This document shows, in pieces, positions 48,947 through 62,809 of a stretch of DNA of 64,000 nucleotides. The first letter of the stretch is position 1. Each line of letters opens with the position of its first letter. The stretch is from Dimorphilus gyrociliatus (lineage: Eukaryota; Annelida; Polychaeta; Dinophilidae), in the NCBI GenBank assembly GCA_904063045.1, contig CAJFCJ010000023.1, positions 821,995 through 885,994 of the forward strand, in the 5' to 3' direction. The translations under genes were made by a program, and so were the position numbers. The notes beneath the pieces are model-generated. The model did no database searches. It worked only from the letters and a program-made list of their open reading frames with translations, and was not told where the DNA came from.

Positions 48947-50087
48947 AAGAGAGATGAATGGAGAATGGTAATAAACATAAATGATGTAAAAATATAAAAA
49001 GAAAAGAAAAACATTTGTTTATTAGAATGTTTATTGCACACATCTTAATGAATAATTCATAAATTGTGAATTTATCAAGTCGGCTGACTTTGTTTTACTT
49101 TGTCTCTTTCTATTTCGGCTGACCTTTGAGTTATGAATTAAATGTACAAGTTAAAAAATATATCTTAATTCAACTGAAAGAACAAATGGAATGGAAAAGA
49201 AAAAAAAAATAAAATTCAGTTACTATACTTTTCTTGGTAGAGGAAACAAGATCCACTAAACTATAGGTGCATGCCTTGGTTAATTTCTGTCTTCAGGATA
49301 TAAGGCCAACTGAAAACGTGACTATAGACAAGAATTAATTCATTTTGACTAATGATGAAACCGCTTTTGTAGAATAGCCTACAGCTTGATAAATATCGAA
49401 TATCTAGCGCATAATGTAAGAGGAGAGAGAGAGAGAGGGAGGGAGAAGGTAGAAAACGAGAAAGGCAGAGAACATTAAAGTCGTAAAAAAATGATACTAA
49501 AAAGGAATCAAGAAATGGATAAAGTTTGCATTTTCTTTGGATTTTTCCAAGAAAAATTTGTTGCTAACAACTATGACCGCCTTCACCTTGATAAACCTAC
49601 TAATTAATAGAGTATCATTGACTTTATCATTAGGAATTACGTATGAGTTCTAGAGCTAACTTTTTTGCGTTATCTCTCTTGTAAGACGCTGTTTTCAAGT
49701 AAAACAACCAAGAGGAGAACAGACAAGGAGATATACGCAAAGCACGCTCTTGTATAGATGGATAGTTAGATAGATAGATAGATAGATAGATAGATATCTT
49801 GTAAAATAAGTAAAGAGAGCTATAAAAGAGTCTAGTTGATCTTCAATATGAAACAGAGAAGAAAAATAAAAGAATAAATAAAAATCAAGCATAATTTAAG
49901 CCTAGACGAGGCGAGAAACAAGGCAGGCAAGCAGACAGGCAGGCGGGCAGGCGGGCGGGCGGCTAGCTTTTTTTTCCATACACCCATAACTTATTCGTTA
50001 TACAGTAGAGGTGTCGTAAAACTGTACAAGTTTTATGTATGAGATATTTTCTTATGTGATTTCATATTCATCATTTTGCCATCTGTT

Positions 50088-50128
<41 letters not shown>

Positions 50129-53100
50129 AATCAGTCTTACGATAAAGGCTACACGTAAATATACGGAAAAAAAAGCCTACGGAAATCAGCTTAGGATTCT
50201 GCTTCCTCCCTCTAAAGGAGGCGGACAAAAGCGTCTTGCTGCCTTAGAGATATGACAAAAATAAATTACAAGCAAACTGTAAAACACAACCGATTATAAC
50301 AGACTCTTTGCCTAGAAAAGAGATTACAAAATTCACTTAAAATATAGTACAAGCCGATACGAAAATTCTATTTGCATTTATTAATTAACAACTCAAAAAT
50401 TATAGTTTTGAGGCAAATTCCATTATTCAGGACAGGGATGTTGTTATATATTTAATATCCTTAAACCCTCCTCTATTCTCTCTTCAACTTCGTATGCGCA
50501 ATTCTTCTCTTACATTATTCAATAGAGAATTTATAATGTATATTTCAATGTTAAAATATTCATTTTTTTTATTGTAATTGATTAATAATTTGATAATTAA
50601 ACATATGGGTAGGTTAGACTAACTGAGGAGTGAGAGAGGCGGGAAGGGGTGAAGGTGAGATTGAGAGTTTGAGAGAGATAAACGGTATATGCTACAGCGA
50701 GTTGATGCATTTGAATATAAACATAATTTGTAGTCACCATATACCTTATAAATGTATATATATACAGTATACAAGTACATACTCCCACTCATTTGTTCGT
50801 TCATTCACGCGCTCTCGCTCGCTCACTCACTCACTCACTCACTCCTCCACTTACTCAATCACCCACTCATTCATTCATTTAGTTAGTTACTTACTTTCTT
50901 ACTTACACATACACACACGCATGCATAACAACAATAAAAAAAATACAAGACTAAAGAGGTTAAACACGTTTTATTATAATTTTTAACAGAATTAAGGACG
51001 GAGGCGTAAAATGTTATTTGATACAGTAACAACAGAAAATTCTCCTAATTATATTTAACGTGTTGTTGTAAAAGTAAACCATTTTGAAGTTCATAGATAC
51101 ATAACGCCACTAGCTTTGTAGATGCTAGACCAAACCTTCCTCTTACCCCCTAAGCAGGACCTACCGACACCCTTATCAGGATGAGACTATGATTAGGTTA
51201 ATTGAAGAGGTTCTCAAAAGAAAGCCTCACAACCAAGACAATTCTAAAATATACAATTAGCTTATGTCTGTTACTAGTCATGTATAATGCTTCATATAAT
51301 TGGCGTGTCAGATGCAGGTAATATTACAACTAGGCCTAGTGGCACCTTTAACACGCCATGTATAAATTGACAAAGGTGTTAATTGTTAAAATTTTTTTCC
51401 GTTCTCTTTTGTGTTTAAAAAAAAAAGGAATTTTATTTTATTTTCTGTTTTTTCTGTTTCAATTTTTTTTATGTAAATCTTCGATCAAGTTAAATAATTA
51501 AATGTGACATTTTTCTTGGTCTCTCTCTCTCTCTCTGTCTTTCTCTCCTTCGTTCTCCTCTGCATACACAAATCAAAATATAGCTGTATTTTCCTCTTTT
51601 ATGAATATATATATATATGAATGTATAAATGAACGAATGAACAAAGGAACGTATGAATGAATTATCGAGCGAATCAAAGAATAAGTGAATAAGTAAACTA
51701 TACAAAAAGTAACGAAGAAGAGAATGATAAAAAAGGCCTTTTTTACAGCGGCCATTAGGGAGTAAAGACATTCAACGATACAGCAAAATCTATGTTTAAA
51801 CAATAAAACATACACAACTACATATAATTAATGTATAAGTATCTATCAATCTTATTCAATTCCATTTAATCAAGTTGTTTTATGTCTTTTCTTTGTCGAT
51901 TCTCCTTCTCTCCAAAGCTTTTAGGCGAGAGGAAGGAAGAAACAGAATATAGTAGACTGGATGCAACTCTAGTGGTGTAGTGTATGAAGCAGGTATTCAC
52001 ATATATTTTCAGTATATATACATATATACTATCTGCATCTGTCAGCGTATAGTTCGAAATCACCATCTATATATAGACATCTTTATTATTTATAAGTATA
52101 CATTATATGGATTATAATAGAAAATTTTTATTGAAAAGTTAACTGTAGTTGACGTGTTTTCTTTAAGACGACAAATGAGTACAAAGGACAACATTTTACT
52201 GATCGACTCAGGCGTAAAATGAAGAAATCAATTTATAAACTTTCTTTAATTACTGTTCTGCTCTATCAGTCCATTCGAATGGGCGTCTGTAAAAGACAGA
52301 TTGCTAAAGAAATGAACTGATTTGCGCCCCAAAGAATGAATTATAATTACCATCATCATGTTAACAAGAAGTTTGTCATTGGTCTAATACTAGTTTATAT
52401 CAACTAAATAATAAGTATGTCCAGTGTATAGCAGTATGTTCTGTATAGTAGGCGATGAAGAGATTAGAGAAGCTTATTGTTGACCACGTGCCAACTGCAC
52501 GGATAGGGTACAACTAATTTTCATACCTCAACCATACAGTAGATCGTATTCAGTATTCACAGAAAATCAGAGTAGAATAGTGATGGTTCCCTCTGTCTCT
52601 CTGTCTCTCTGTCTCTCTCTCTCTCTCGCTTTATTCAATAGGACAATAGAGCGTGTTGTAAAATCTGTATTAGTCGACTTCCCGAGAGATTCACGTCGCT
52701 ACTTAAACTGTTTGACCTCAATCGATCGTAGAAAGTCAAGGAAGAATAAATAAGGAAATACTAAAAATATTTCGTTTTCTTTTTGTGTATGTATTTTCCC
52801 CTTCTTTTCCTTCTTTTCTATAATTTTCTCCCTCTTCTTTGCCCTTCGCTTCTATCCTGTCGACCTTTTGCCAAATATATATACTTTTTAGTCCTATTTC
52901 ATAGAAAACTAAAACACTTCTAAGTAGAAGGCATTTTAGGAACAATATCTATTTATTTGATTCTTCATTTATGGATAAGAATGGAAAGAGACGAAATTAG
53001 GTCAAAAATTTTCTACTTTAATTCTCTTTTGTATGAAAAGAAGATATAGAGGAAGAAAAGGGAGGAAAGACATTAATTAACGGTTTTTTCCCGCTGAAAA

Positions 53101-56088
53101 TAAATTACTTAAATGGTATCGGAAGGCATTTTATTTAATGGACCATTGGCGGTCAAACGTTATCTTTTATCACTCAAAATCCATTTGATTCGTTTAAAAT
53201 ACGATAATTTCTGATTAAACGGAAAGACTATATCACACTATCGTTACTCTTAGAAATATGACATTTATAATTCGCCTTGTAATTAATTTCTTTGGCAGGT
53301 GTTTCTTCCTTTTAAAAAGTGCTTAACAAGTGTTTGCACGGGATTTGTATGGTGCTAGAAACTGGCGGTAAAAATTGGTGATGCCCTTCAGATTCAGATT
53401 GATAACAGTAATATACAATATCCTTTGGTACAGTGCGAATGCATTCAATGTTACGAGTAGTGTGAACGAACCAACTACTAGGAACGGATGAATGAAGGGC
53501 AAAGAGTATAGGGGATACTGCAAATATCATAAACTACTTGTATCGTATTCGCTCTATAGAATACGTAGTATGATCTTCCTAGTACTTATATAAAAATCAT
53601 TTAAGACTAGTAAAAGTAATTATAATTTTTTTAATGACTTTCTTCTTCCTCTTCTTTTCTCTTTTCTTCTTTTCTTTCCCATCCTAAAGAGAAGGAAAAC
53701 AATTAAAACCAAAAAATGGTTAGTCAGTAGATAGATATAGGATAATAATCTAATGAAAATGATAATGTTGCTATGATGATCAGATTTCGATTAAATTTTC
53801 ATGCGTCTCTTGCATTACAGACGATACAAGCTATTTTTAGATAAACAAGCTTTTTTCTTCCTATTTTTAAAATGCTTATATGTAGAACCGTATGTTTTTC
53901 ATTAGTCTCTCAAGACGATTGCAGCTCTCCTAATGGAAAATGAGTTTATGCGCATTGATATCGTAATTATTTCTTTGTAACAAAGAAATATTTTTAATCA
54001 AAAAAAAATAGAAAGTAGGAAAAAGATGGGGAAATAGAGTAGGAGAGAGAATAAAAGGACAGACTATTTACAGTCTATACTGCAAAAAGAACGAGAGACA
54101 GAGACAGAGAGGTAGGGGGGATGGTGAAGGGATAATAAGATAAGAGAAATAAGGAAAGTTTGAGGTAGGCGAAGGGGAAGAGAAAACCACTGAATATAAA
54201 TTCAAAGGTAATCTTAATGTCATATCATTATATTCAAAGATTTGCGTTATTCGATTGAGAGAGAGAGAGAAATTGAATGCTCTTTTCGTATTTTTCTTCA
54301 TTTTCTGGATAAAATTCTTTCGAAAGCTTTTCTAAATGGTGCATTCAACACATTAGAGTAGTTGTATGCAAACAAAATAAAGGAAAACATCGAGTTGATT
54401 CAATAAAATCGTTCATTAGCCATTCTAATCATATTAATAACCTTAGGGAAAAAATTTACGTTATTAATCATTCGACCTATAAATGAGGTTATAATTTACT
54501 GCTTACCTAAATGAAACTTATACGTTAACTATGGAAAGATGTAAGTAGGTTGAGTTTATAATGAGGATAAAAGCTATAAATAATTACCTAGATATATTTT
54601 CAAATGACATAAACAAGATATATTTATAAACATCATATCGTTGTTGGATGTCATTGCAATAAACAAAATTCATCATTAAACTTACAACCTTCCCAATAGG
54701 CTATTTCACAAACAGTAAACCCAGCGAGGAGGAGGTTATCTATGCAAATTTCTTCTTCATCGTTGTGCTTTTCTTTCTTTCTTTACCTGCAAAATGTTTA
54801 TAAAGGTATATCTCTATTGTTTTGAAAAGAAATTGATTATGATATATGGGTGTGTGTCTATATATGATAGAAATGAAGAGAGAGAGAGAGAGAGAGAGAA
54901 GAGAAGGAATGCAAAATAAATAGTAGTGATAAAGAGGGATCTTTCTTTCTTGGCTGCTTATTATCGTTGTTCTATTCATAATGAACAAATGCTTGAATGG
55001 AATAAATGCATGAAAGAATAAATGAATGATCGATCCAATGATGTAGGGATTGTGTAGAGAAGAGAGGAATGAAAAACATATATACAGTATATACAATATA
55101 TATTTTTCTGAAAAGACTACAACAGATAGATTCACTAAAAATATTATTAAATACAATAAACAATGACTAAATAATTCATAGGCGGCATGTTCTTGTATAC
55201 TGTATACTGTATTTAATATGTTTAACATATTTATTTCATTGACGTTTAACATTTCTATTAAACTGTTTCAAAGGTATTTTACTAATTTTTTTCCAAGTAT
55301 ACAAGACTGCTTGGATCTTCACAATGCCGCAATTGCATTCATCCATCGTTACCTTAGCCTTCCTCTAACCCTCTTAAATAACTTAATATAACTTTCTTTT
55401 CGACTGTCTATATCGGTGTTAGCTTACTTATCAAGCTCGACTTTGAGCTATAAATATATAGGCTTACGGTATACTATACATTTTGTAATTGAAAATTCAA
55501 CGATATTTAGCTTAGAATTACAGGTAAGAAAATACTTCAATATAATGTACATTATAGAGCTGGAAAGTATATTTTAATAATACTATTCATGTTTACGGTA
55601 ATAGTACTGTAGTAATTGTATATTGGGTGTCTGCTACTATTCTTATTGAGTGTGATAGACAGTCTATGCTTATTGTTTAGTTGAAAGCAAAAAAGGAACA
55701 TTTTTGCCATCTATAGTTTTACTAGATGGAAGAATGAAATATACATAGAAGCCTCCACTTCCTTTTGGGATTAGTACGGAGGGCGGAAGGAACGAATAAG
55801 AATCCTGAATTTCGCACTTTCTCTCACTCTCTTCTCTCTTTTTATGTTAATTTCATTTGGGTGGTCGTGCGAAGGCTTGAAGGTGTCGAAAGATAAACGA
55901 CTAGTCAAGAAAATAGATAGAAACGGCGAGAAAGAATCATTGAATAGTTTCAAGGGATTTCACTAAATCCCCCTTGGATGGAGCCAATTCGACTGAAACC
56001 TGGCAAAGTCTACTTTATCTAATTGTAATGAAAAATTTATAATCGTCTGATTATATATTGGAAAGATGTAGTAAAAAAAACCTGTTAC

Positions 56089-56124
<36 letters not shown>

Positions 56125-59022
56125 AGAGAGCTAAAGATGTAAGGAAAGCAAATTTCTGGTTGAACGCGTAAAAGGGATGTAATCTTTATTAACTAATCAA
56201 AAATAAAGCATTAATTTCGATAACGGTCAATACGAAAAACTAGAGGAAAATGACCATAAAGCAGTCTTAATTAAGTAATCGTTGCAATAATCAAATGCCA
56301 TCTATGCACGCTTCTCTTATTAGGGAAGGGAAACACTAAAAGAGTTCGATAAGCTTGTAGCAAACTTTGTATAATTGATTAATCTTATACTTGCCTTTAA
56401 TTTGGTACTTAAGGAGCCTGTAGAATGTTAGAGATTTCTCCAATCTATTTTACAAGGGAAACTTTTAAGGCCTGAATTTCAGTGGATTTCCTTCAAACTA
56501 GCTGCTCATTTCAAACTCACTGTTAATTGATTCGATATGAGATATAGGCCTCATTTATTTTTAGAATGTATATAGTATACAGAATAGGCGAGGAGATAAT
56601 AGAAATTTCTTAAGTAAGAGGAAATGTTACATTATTTAAGCCACTGCACTTATATTGCAGGGAAGAAAACGAAGGGAAAAGTTTCATTTATTTTCTCCTC
56701 CTTTTTTCTCTTCATCTTCCTCCACTGACCCCTTTCTTCCATTCTGTGATTTGTTTTCATCCTCTCTTCCTTAAGATTTCATATCTCTAAATATTTTCCT
56801 ACCTATATAAACTAATTCTATTAACTTTGTTCGTCAATGATTCGCCGCTTTTCCTTTCATCCTCTCTTTTGTCTGATAATAGACGTAATATTTTCAAGTT
56901 AGTTCCTTTGATTCCTTTTCCTTGATTAGATTATTTAGCATAGTCTTAAAAAGTCTGTCTTGTCTTTTTTTCCTTATTGGCCTACAATTAAAAATTTTAT
57001 ACAAGTAAGCGATTTCCACGCAGAAAACTAGGTCAGTTAATTATCAGGTATTTAATCTCCATGGTGAAGAGTTACTTATAGCACTTAATGCTTTATTAAG
57101 GCTATAATGTTCATAAATTCTAATATTGTCAAGTGTAGCAAGCTACCATTAAATATTTTGTTGAATCATCTACGGGAATGTTTGGACGTCTCCTAATTCG
57201 AGGAGAAGGAAGAGTAGAAAGAGAGAATGTTGACAGAGTTAACAAGATGAAATATTTTGTTCGCCTGCTATTTTAAGCACAAATAGTTTCTTGTTGTAAA
57301 AATATAACTATTGATTAAACGTCTATCTCACCTAGAATATCCGTTTTTCTTAAAGAAAATTATTCGTAGTTTAATGTAACTTTGAGCTAAAACGACATGG
57401 CATACGTTGAATAATATTTTGAAGTATTAACAATAGTAGTAACAGCTATGACGATAACAACTTGGGGGAAGAATAAACCCGTAGACGAGATGTTCTCACT
57501 TGTCTTTTCTTCTATAGATATATAGAGATTATGAGAGATTACATTTATTAAGGGAAGAGAATAACAATTAAAGAGAGAGAGAGGAAGAGGAATAGAAAAA
57601 GAAGAATAGAAACGTAAAATTAATATTTTGTTATGGGTATAAAAAAAAAAGAGAGAAAAGAAAAGTGACAAAACTATTAAAGAGTATAAACGCTTATTAT
57701 GAATTTTGCGCAATATGCTAACACATACGGCAGATACAATTATAAACATGTATACTGTATGCAGTATATGGAGTAAGTGCGTGAATACAAACAACTGTTA
57801 ATACTATACTGCATAGAAAGGGGAAATGTATATTCCGTGTATTGTGTATATTAGCGTGTTTTGAAGAAAAATCTTGGCTTTATTTGACAAATAAGAGTAT
57901 AGCGTTAGCAGTTTATTGTTTCTTTTATTCTATTAATTTGATAAGATATTAACATTTCTATGATTAAATAACACAAGTAAAAATATTATGAATGTGGTAA
58001 AGTGTGTAAATATAAGTATAAATAGATATATATTACTATATATATACAGTATATACAGTTTATATTTATTTATGTACAATGATACTATACTAATTAATTA
58101 ATTATTAATTAATTAAACATTATAATAAATATTATATATTTGTAAAATACACTTTACATGTTGTACTGTATTTACTGGACTTGTATATACTATTACATAC
58201 AATGCATCTCCTCCTCTTTAGACGCATTCTTAAAAAGAACTTGTTAAGCTGTTCTTATGAAGATGAATAAAATTTGACTTTGTTTAATAATTCGTTAGTG
58301 GGAAGACTATCTCAAATTTAAAATAGAGGAAAAATCTGGTCTGTTTGAAATTCTAGAGACTGTATCATATTAAGACTATACAATTGTACCATATATACTG
58401 TATATACTGTATATATTTGCTTTATGTATGTCATAGGTCTTCAATTCGTAGAGTTTTTATTGAAAATCTTCTCGTACAGTAGACTATATTTATGGTTGAG
58501 ACTGTGTAATTTCTTATTAAAATTAATACGAAAATTGACTATTATTCCTTTGAAACAGAGCACGAAGAAGAAATTGATCTCATGGTTCAGTTAGATGACA
58601 ACGAACATATTGTCCACCTCTTCGAAAGAACGTTTGAAAACGCCGAAGATATAGCAATGGATGCTTATCTTATCCTTTTTTCTATTGCCGACAAAAGTTC
58701 ATTTAAGAAAGCTGAAGAATTTTGCCCGAAAGCTTCTCATAAGACATCAGTTCTGGTTGGAACAAAGACCGATTTAGCGAGATCAAGAGTTGTGAAAGAA
58801 GAAAAGGGGAAAAAGTTGGCGTCAAAGAATAAGATAAAATATTTCGAAACATCGACAGTCCTACATCACAACGTTGATGAACTTTTGACTGGAGTGATAA
58901 AGCAAATTTTAAAGAACCACGAAAAGAGGTCACGTATAAAAATGCCAAAAGTGGCCAAGGGAATCTTTCAAAGTATGAGGCGAAGAACAAGCCAATATAG
59001 CGAAGATTTGTTTCGACGCTAG
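47114..59022 (+). CDS. RGK-family (Rad/Gem/Rem-like) small GTPase
   Basis: Exons 47114-47582 and 58559-59022 join in phase 1 and encode 310 residues, the normal RGK length. RGK proteins bind calcium-channel beta subunits and reduce high-voltage calcium current; some also act on the cytoskeleton. The N-terminal extension (1-125) has basic Ser motifs (RRNSFFGP, RSRSADM, RVRSFSC) like the 14-3-3 sites of the family. The P-loop is GASGVGKTS (132-140), followed by QQFATSDYLCAQ. After the join, DAYLILFSIADKSSF, a G4 motif written TKTD (225-228) in place of NKxD, and FETSTVLHHNV (G5) follow in the right order. The canonical DxxG (G3) is absent, as in other RGKs, and even its usual DxWE replacement is not visible. 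The C-terminus is strongly basic (RIKMPKVAKG, MRRRTSQ), suiting phosphoinositide binding, and has no CaaX box. The donor is the weak GTTGGT. Confidence 0.88.
49919..49963. repeat. GGCA-to-GGCG tetranucleotide array
   Basis: Units of AGGC/GGCA pass into GGCG towards the 3' end, a GC-rich patch in an AT-rich intron. It resembles in kind the TTCA-to-TTCG array at 20.7 kb. Confidence 0.8.
53323..53517 (-). CDS. candidate exon, two overlapping open frames
   Basis: After an acceptor-like ATGATATTTGCAG (ending 53518) two minus-strand frames stay open for about 200 bases. One gives a hydrophobic product (FLVVGSFTLLVTLNAFALYQ, ending RANTC) that could be a membrane segment; the other is polar (WFVHTTRNIECIRT, then SESEGHHQF). 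The base composition is less AT-rich than the flanks. At most one frame is likely to be real. The segment lies within the RGK intron on the opposite strand and no other exons are found. A fossil gene fragment is equally possible. Confidence 0.2.
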   Translation of the reverse strand, partial: YPLYSLPFIHPFLVVGSFTLLVTLNAFALYQRILYITVINLNLKGITNFYRQFLAPYKSRANTC

Positions 59023-62000
59023 CTAAATCTTTTAAATGAATCAAACAAACAGAAACTTAAAAACAAATTGGACGATTTTCTTTTCTCTTTATTTTTATCT
59101 TTTGCTGAATTTTTTTCAAAACTTGAACAAAAATATTTTTTCGATATTAGTGAAAGCTTTCTTTATCTTCTCTTTACTTTTATCATATTCCTCTTCATCT
59201 TTCTTTCTCATGTTTCTTTCTTTTACTTTTCTATACAGTATTCTTTTTAATAGATAATCACCTCCAATCAATCCTCCTCGTTTGTATAAAACAAACAAAT
59301 TTCCAAGCAACGCTCAATAGTCTTTTATTTAGTATTCATTTCAACTTTATTTTGGAAACTTATTTGTTAGAATACTGTACTTAGCAACCATTTTTAAATG
59401 GGAGGGAATAAGAGAGGCGGGGGTGAAAATGGAGGAAAGAGTCACAGAGAGAGAGAGAGAGAGACAGGTCATTTGCAAGGATTCTTACTTGCAGATGGCG
59501 CTTTAGGAGAACGATACTAATCGGTTTAACTATTTCTCATTTACTTTCTTTTATAGTTCCCAGTCAGTAAATGCGATCTTGAGTAATTATCAACTCTCTT
59601 CTTTTGCTTACTTTCAATAAAAGATTACCTTTTCGTTGGGCTGATTAATAAATTCACCTTATCAATTGGCCTATTTTCTTATAGAAAAGGAGTAAATAAA
59701 AGGTAAAAATAATGTTTTCTTATGGGAGAGAGAGAGAGAAAGAGAGAGAGAAATGCAATAAGGAAAAAGCAAAGAATTTATAACTAAATGTGGAATGAAA
59801 AATGAACAGAGCACGAAACAGGAAAAAAACAAAAAATTATTATTGATATCCCATATAATCAAACGCCTTAAAGTAGTCTTAATAGTTAATTAAAGTATAT
59901 TATAGAGTAAGCGAAAGGGAAAATGTGGCAGAGAAACGAATGATGCGAAATGCTTTGCTCAATGTGTGAATAATCAAAAATAGTTGCTCCTTAAGAAAAG
60001 AGAAGAAGAGTGAAATATAGAATATTTTACAAGTCAATCAATTTGTATGTTATTATGAATATGGTGAAGTTTTTGAGGAGGAAGGACGAGATAGGTGAGG
60101 AAAACAATACAAAAAAAGGTAGAACAAGCGAAAGAAAAAGACGAAATGACGGAAAAGAGAATGAAAGGTGGATTGAAAGCTATTTTCTTATTAATTGCCT
60201 TTGACTATTTTTTATGTAAAGAGAAAAAGAGAGTGAGAAGGGAGAATGTCATTTCGACACGAATGTCTCTTTATACCCTCAACTGTTTTCATTTGCTCTA
60301 TAAGAATGCAATTTCCTTAGTTTCCTTACACAGGCCTAAGGAGATAAGAAGCAACTTATACACAATCGCAACATTTAAGTAATGGGCTACCGGAAAAATA
60401 AAGCTCTATTGAAGGACAAAAGGGTCGTTGAACGAATGAGAGGAATTTAACAGACAAATAAAATAAATAAATAAATCATATATTGATTGCTAATTTAAGT
60501 TTAGCATGAATCTTTTCCTTAAAAGGTTAACCCTAACCCTAACTTTCTAAGAAAGACCTTATAGGCAGTACAAGCTACCTAACAGTTTAAAAATGATTAT
60601 TCACTCTTCTTTGTTCATACGAAGCGGCTCTAATCGCAAGCTTTGATATTTAAGATCAAGAAATAAGGGTTGGGTGTTGTCGTTTTAAAAAATGCTGAAT
60701 ATGATAGAGAAAGGGGAACCTTCTTGTTCATTTAACAGACACATTTTAATCTGTAAAGATGCTATCAACGAATAATTTTTTTATTACATTACAACCATAA
60801 CCTTCACTATCACCATCCTCCGTTAAATATCATCAATGCTCTCCTCTTTTCCCCTCTTGTATCCTTTGTAGTGTCCTTTTCTTGATTAATTCACTTAGAC
60901 AAACCCCCGTTTACCTCTTACTGAAAATAGTACGTACAATGCAGTGCGTTATCATTTATTTTGCTAGTTTATCAGATAGGTGGCGCTTTCAGTTGAGGCT
61001 CGTTTTTAATTTTATCTCATTTTCTTGTCTTTCTCATTCAATAATTCATTTATTCGTCATTCTTTATTAGCGTATACTTTATTCTTATAAGACAAAATCC
61101 CTAAAGAGGAAAAAAGGAAAGCAAATGAGGAGGACGAAAGAAAATTGATGAAGAAAAAAGTTGCCATTTTAATTAAATTTAACAAGTACAAAGACAACGG
61201 AAATGAAGAAAAAGTGTAGTATAGTGGAAAATTGAAAGCGAGTTTATGGGTAAAGAGATAATCCTTAAGAAGGGACGGAGAAAGGAAAGTGAAAATAGAA
61301 GAAAGGAGCTAAAATTTCATTCAGTATTCCATCATTTTCTTAATAGGCAAAGATTTTTGAATATTTGAAGAATCAATAAATTTAAAAGAAGATGCTACGT
61401 TTCGCTATCCAAGCAGAAAGAGGCTCAAGTTGAAATTTTTATCAATAATCGTTTCATCAACAAAAGTTACATAGGATCCATTTAAAAAACACTATATATT
61501 TTATTAGGGATATAATATTTTCCTTAGGGACATTCATCATTGACTAATTGGTTATTGGGAGTATCTTTTCGGTTACTTTAAGCTAACCTTTCAGAATGAT
61601 AGTTTTGTATTTTACAAAAGCAAAACTAAATAAATAAACTCTTTATTCTCAAATGAATAGTTTAACACGAAATTTTCCAATGGAACGATTCGTCAACGAT
61701 GAATATAAATCTCTTATTTTTACTTTTACTACTGCAAAACAATACAAATATCATTATGCACTTACAATTGTTTTTTCCTTCCTATATCTCTTTACCTTCT
61801 CTATCTAGTTTACAATATTTGTATCTGTATTTCCTTGTTATTATTCAGATATGTCTCTCCTATTACTGTGATCATTGGTAAACTATGTAATCTTTCTTAG
61901 AGTATCATTCCAACGGCTATAAATGATTTACTCACCTCCTCTTTGCTTTTCTCTATTATCATTAAATATAGAGAAGGGGAAAGTAAGTTTTTATAGAGAG

Positions 62001-62740
62001 AGAGGAGGGAAGGGGACGAGAGGAAGGGTTACGGAGTGGCAGAGCTTTTAATTATAACCAATTTTATTAACAATCTGTATTAATGTTTGTATACGAATAT
62101 AAGAATACTCGGAATTCGAATACAGGTATTTTTAGAATCGCATGTACAGCCATGGGAGACGGTTTCAGATGATAGTATTACAATGGTAGATGTACTTATC
62201 ACATAGAGTGCGAAAAAGAAGGCTTATAATTAAGAATAAATAATGCAGAGACCGTTTTTCCTTAGAATAAAATTAGAGAAAAAAGTCGAAAAAGTATTCT
62301 TAACACTAGATCAGGAGTAATAGCTATTACTTCGATATTCGGGAAGGTAAAAATAGAAGAGTACTTGATATTTATGTAATAGGATAAATCGTATAGAAGG
62401 AGATAAGACATAAGTTGCCTAAGAGCTCATCCTATAGCAATAATAGTAATTATAAAATATTGAAATTTTTCTTATATTAAAAATGATTACAATAGACTGC
62501 ATAGACAATAGAATTACATAAAATAACGTTGAAAAATATATAGTGGAGGGAGATCTTCTGGTTTAATTGGCCCAATAGTCATTAATCTTGAACCTGGACG
62601 AGAAATTGCGTATTAACATCCCATATAACTTCGTTAGGTTGGAATAACATTGCTCACTGCTCTATAGTTGACATATCAGTTATAAATATTTGTTAAGTAA
62701 AAGAAAATATTGGATGTTTCTTTACTTTCCAAATTTATAG
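59023..62740. other. 3' side of the RGK gene and intergenic DNA
   Basis: T-rich sequence follows the RGK stop codon. There is an AGATGGCGCT motif at 59493-59502, a GA tract at about 59451-59464, and AGGTGGCGCT at 60978-60987. The listed open frames are low-complexity and are not supported as genes. Confidence 0.45.
60527..60543 (-). repeat. short interstitial telomere-like repeat
   Basis: TTAACCCTAACCCTAAC contains more than two units of CCCTAA, the opposite orientation to the array at 11.9 kb. Confidence 0.7.
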
Positions 62741-62809
62741 TATTGGATCTGGAACGAACGAGGGGAACAGTTACAAAAGAATCTCCTTCCAACAGTCTAT
62801 ACTCTACCG
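62741..62809 (+). CDS. candidate internal exon of an unassigned plus-strand gene
   Basis: A 69-base segment (a multiple of three) is bounded by a pyrimidine-rich acceptor (TTTACTTTCCAAATTTATAG) and a donor (CTACCG|GTAAAA). All three frames are open; the most protein-like reads LDLERTRGTVTKESPSNSLY. Base composition is clearly richer in GC than the flanks. If real, the gene continues beyond the window end at 64000. No other exon is recognised. Confidence 0.25.

Larger units (their letters stand above)
47583..58558 (+). other. intron of about 11 kb in the RGK gene
   Basis: It is mostly low-complexity: (GA)n at about 48460-48495, 48915-48942 and 54878-54900; (GATA)n at 49765-49795; GGCA/GGCG at 49919-49963; (CT)n at 50094-50126 and 51522-51540; (ACTC)n at 50818-50845; many TATACAGTATA units. 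Apart from the candidate segment at 53.3-53.5 kb, nothing coding is supported. Confidence 0.6.

Noticed and set aside
54740-55252. 170-codon minus-strand ORF in the RGK intron
   Set aside because: Repeat-derived (Ser-Leu)n and AT-rich composition, no recognisable domain.
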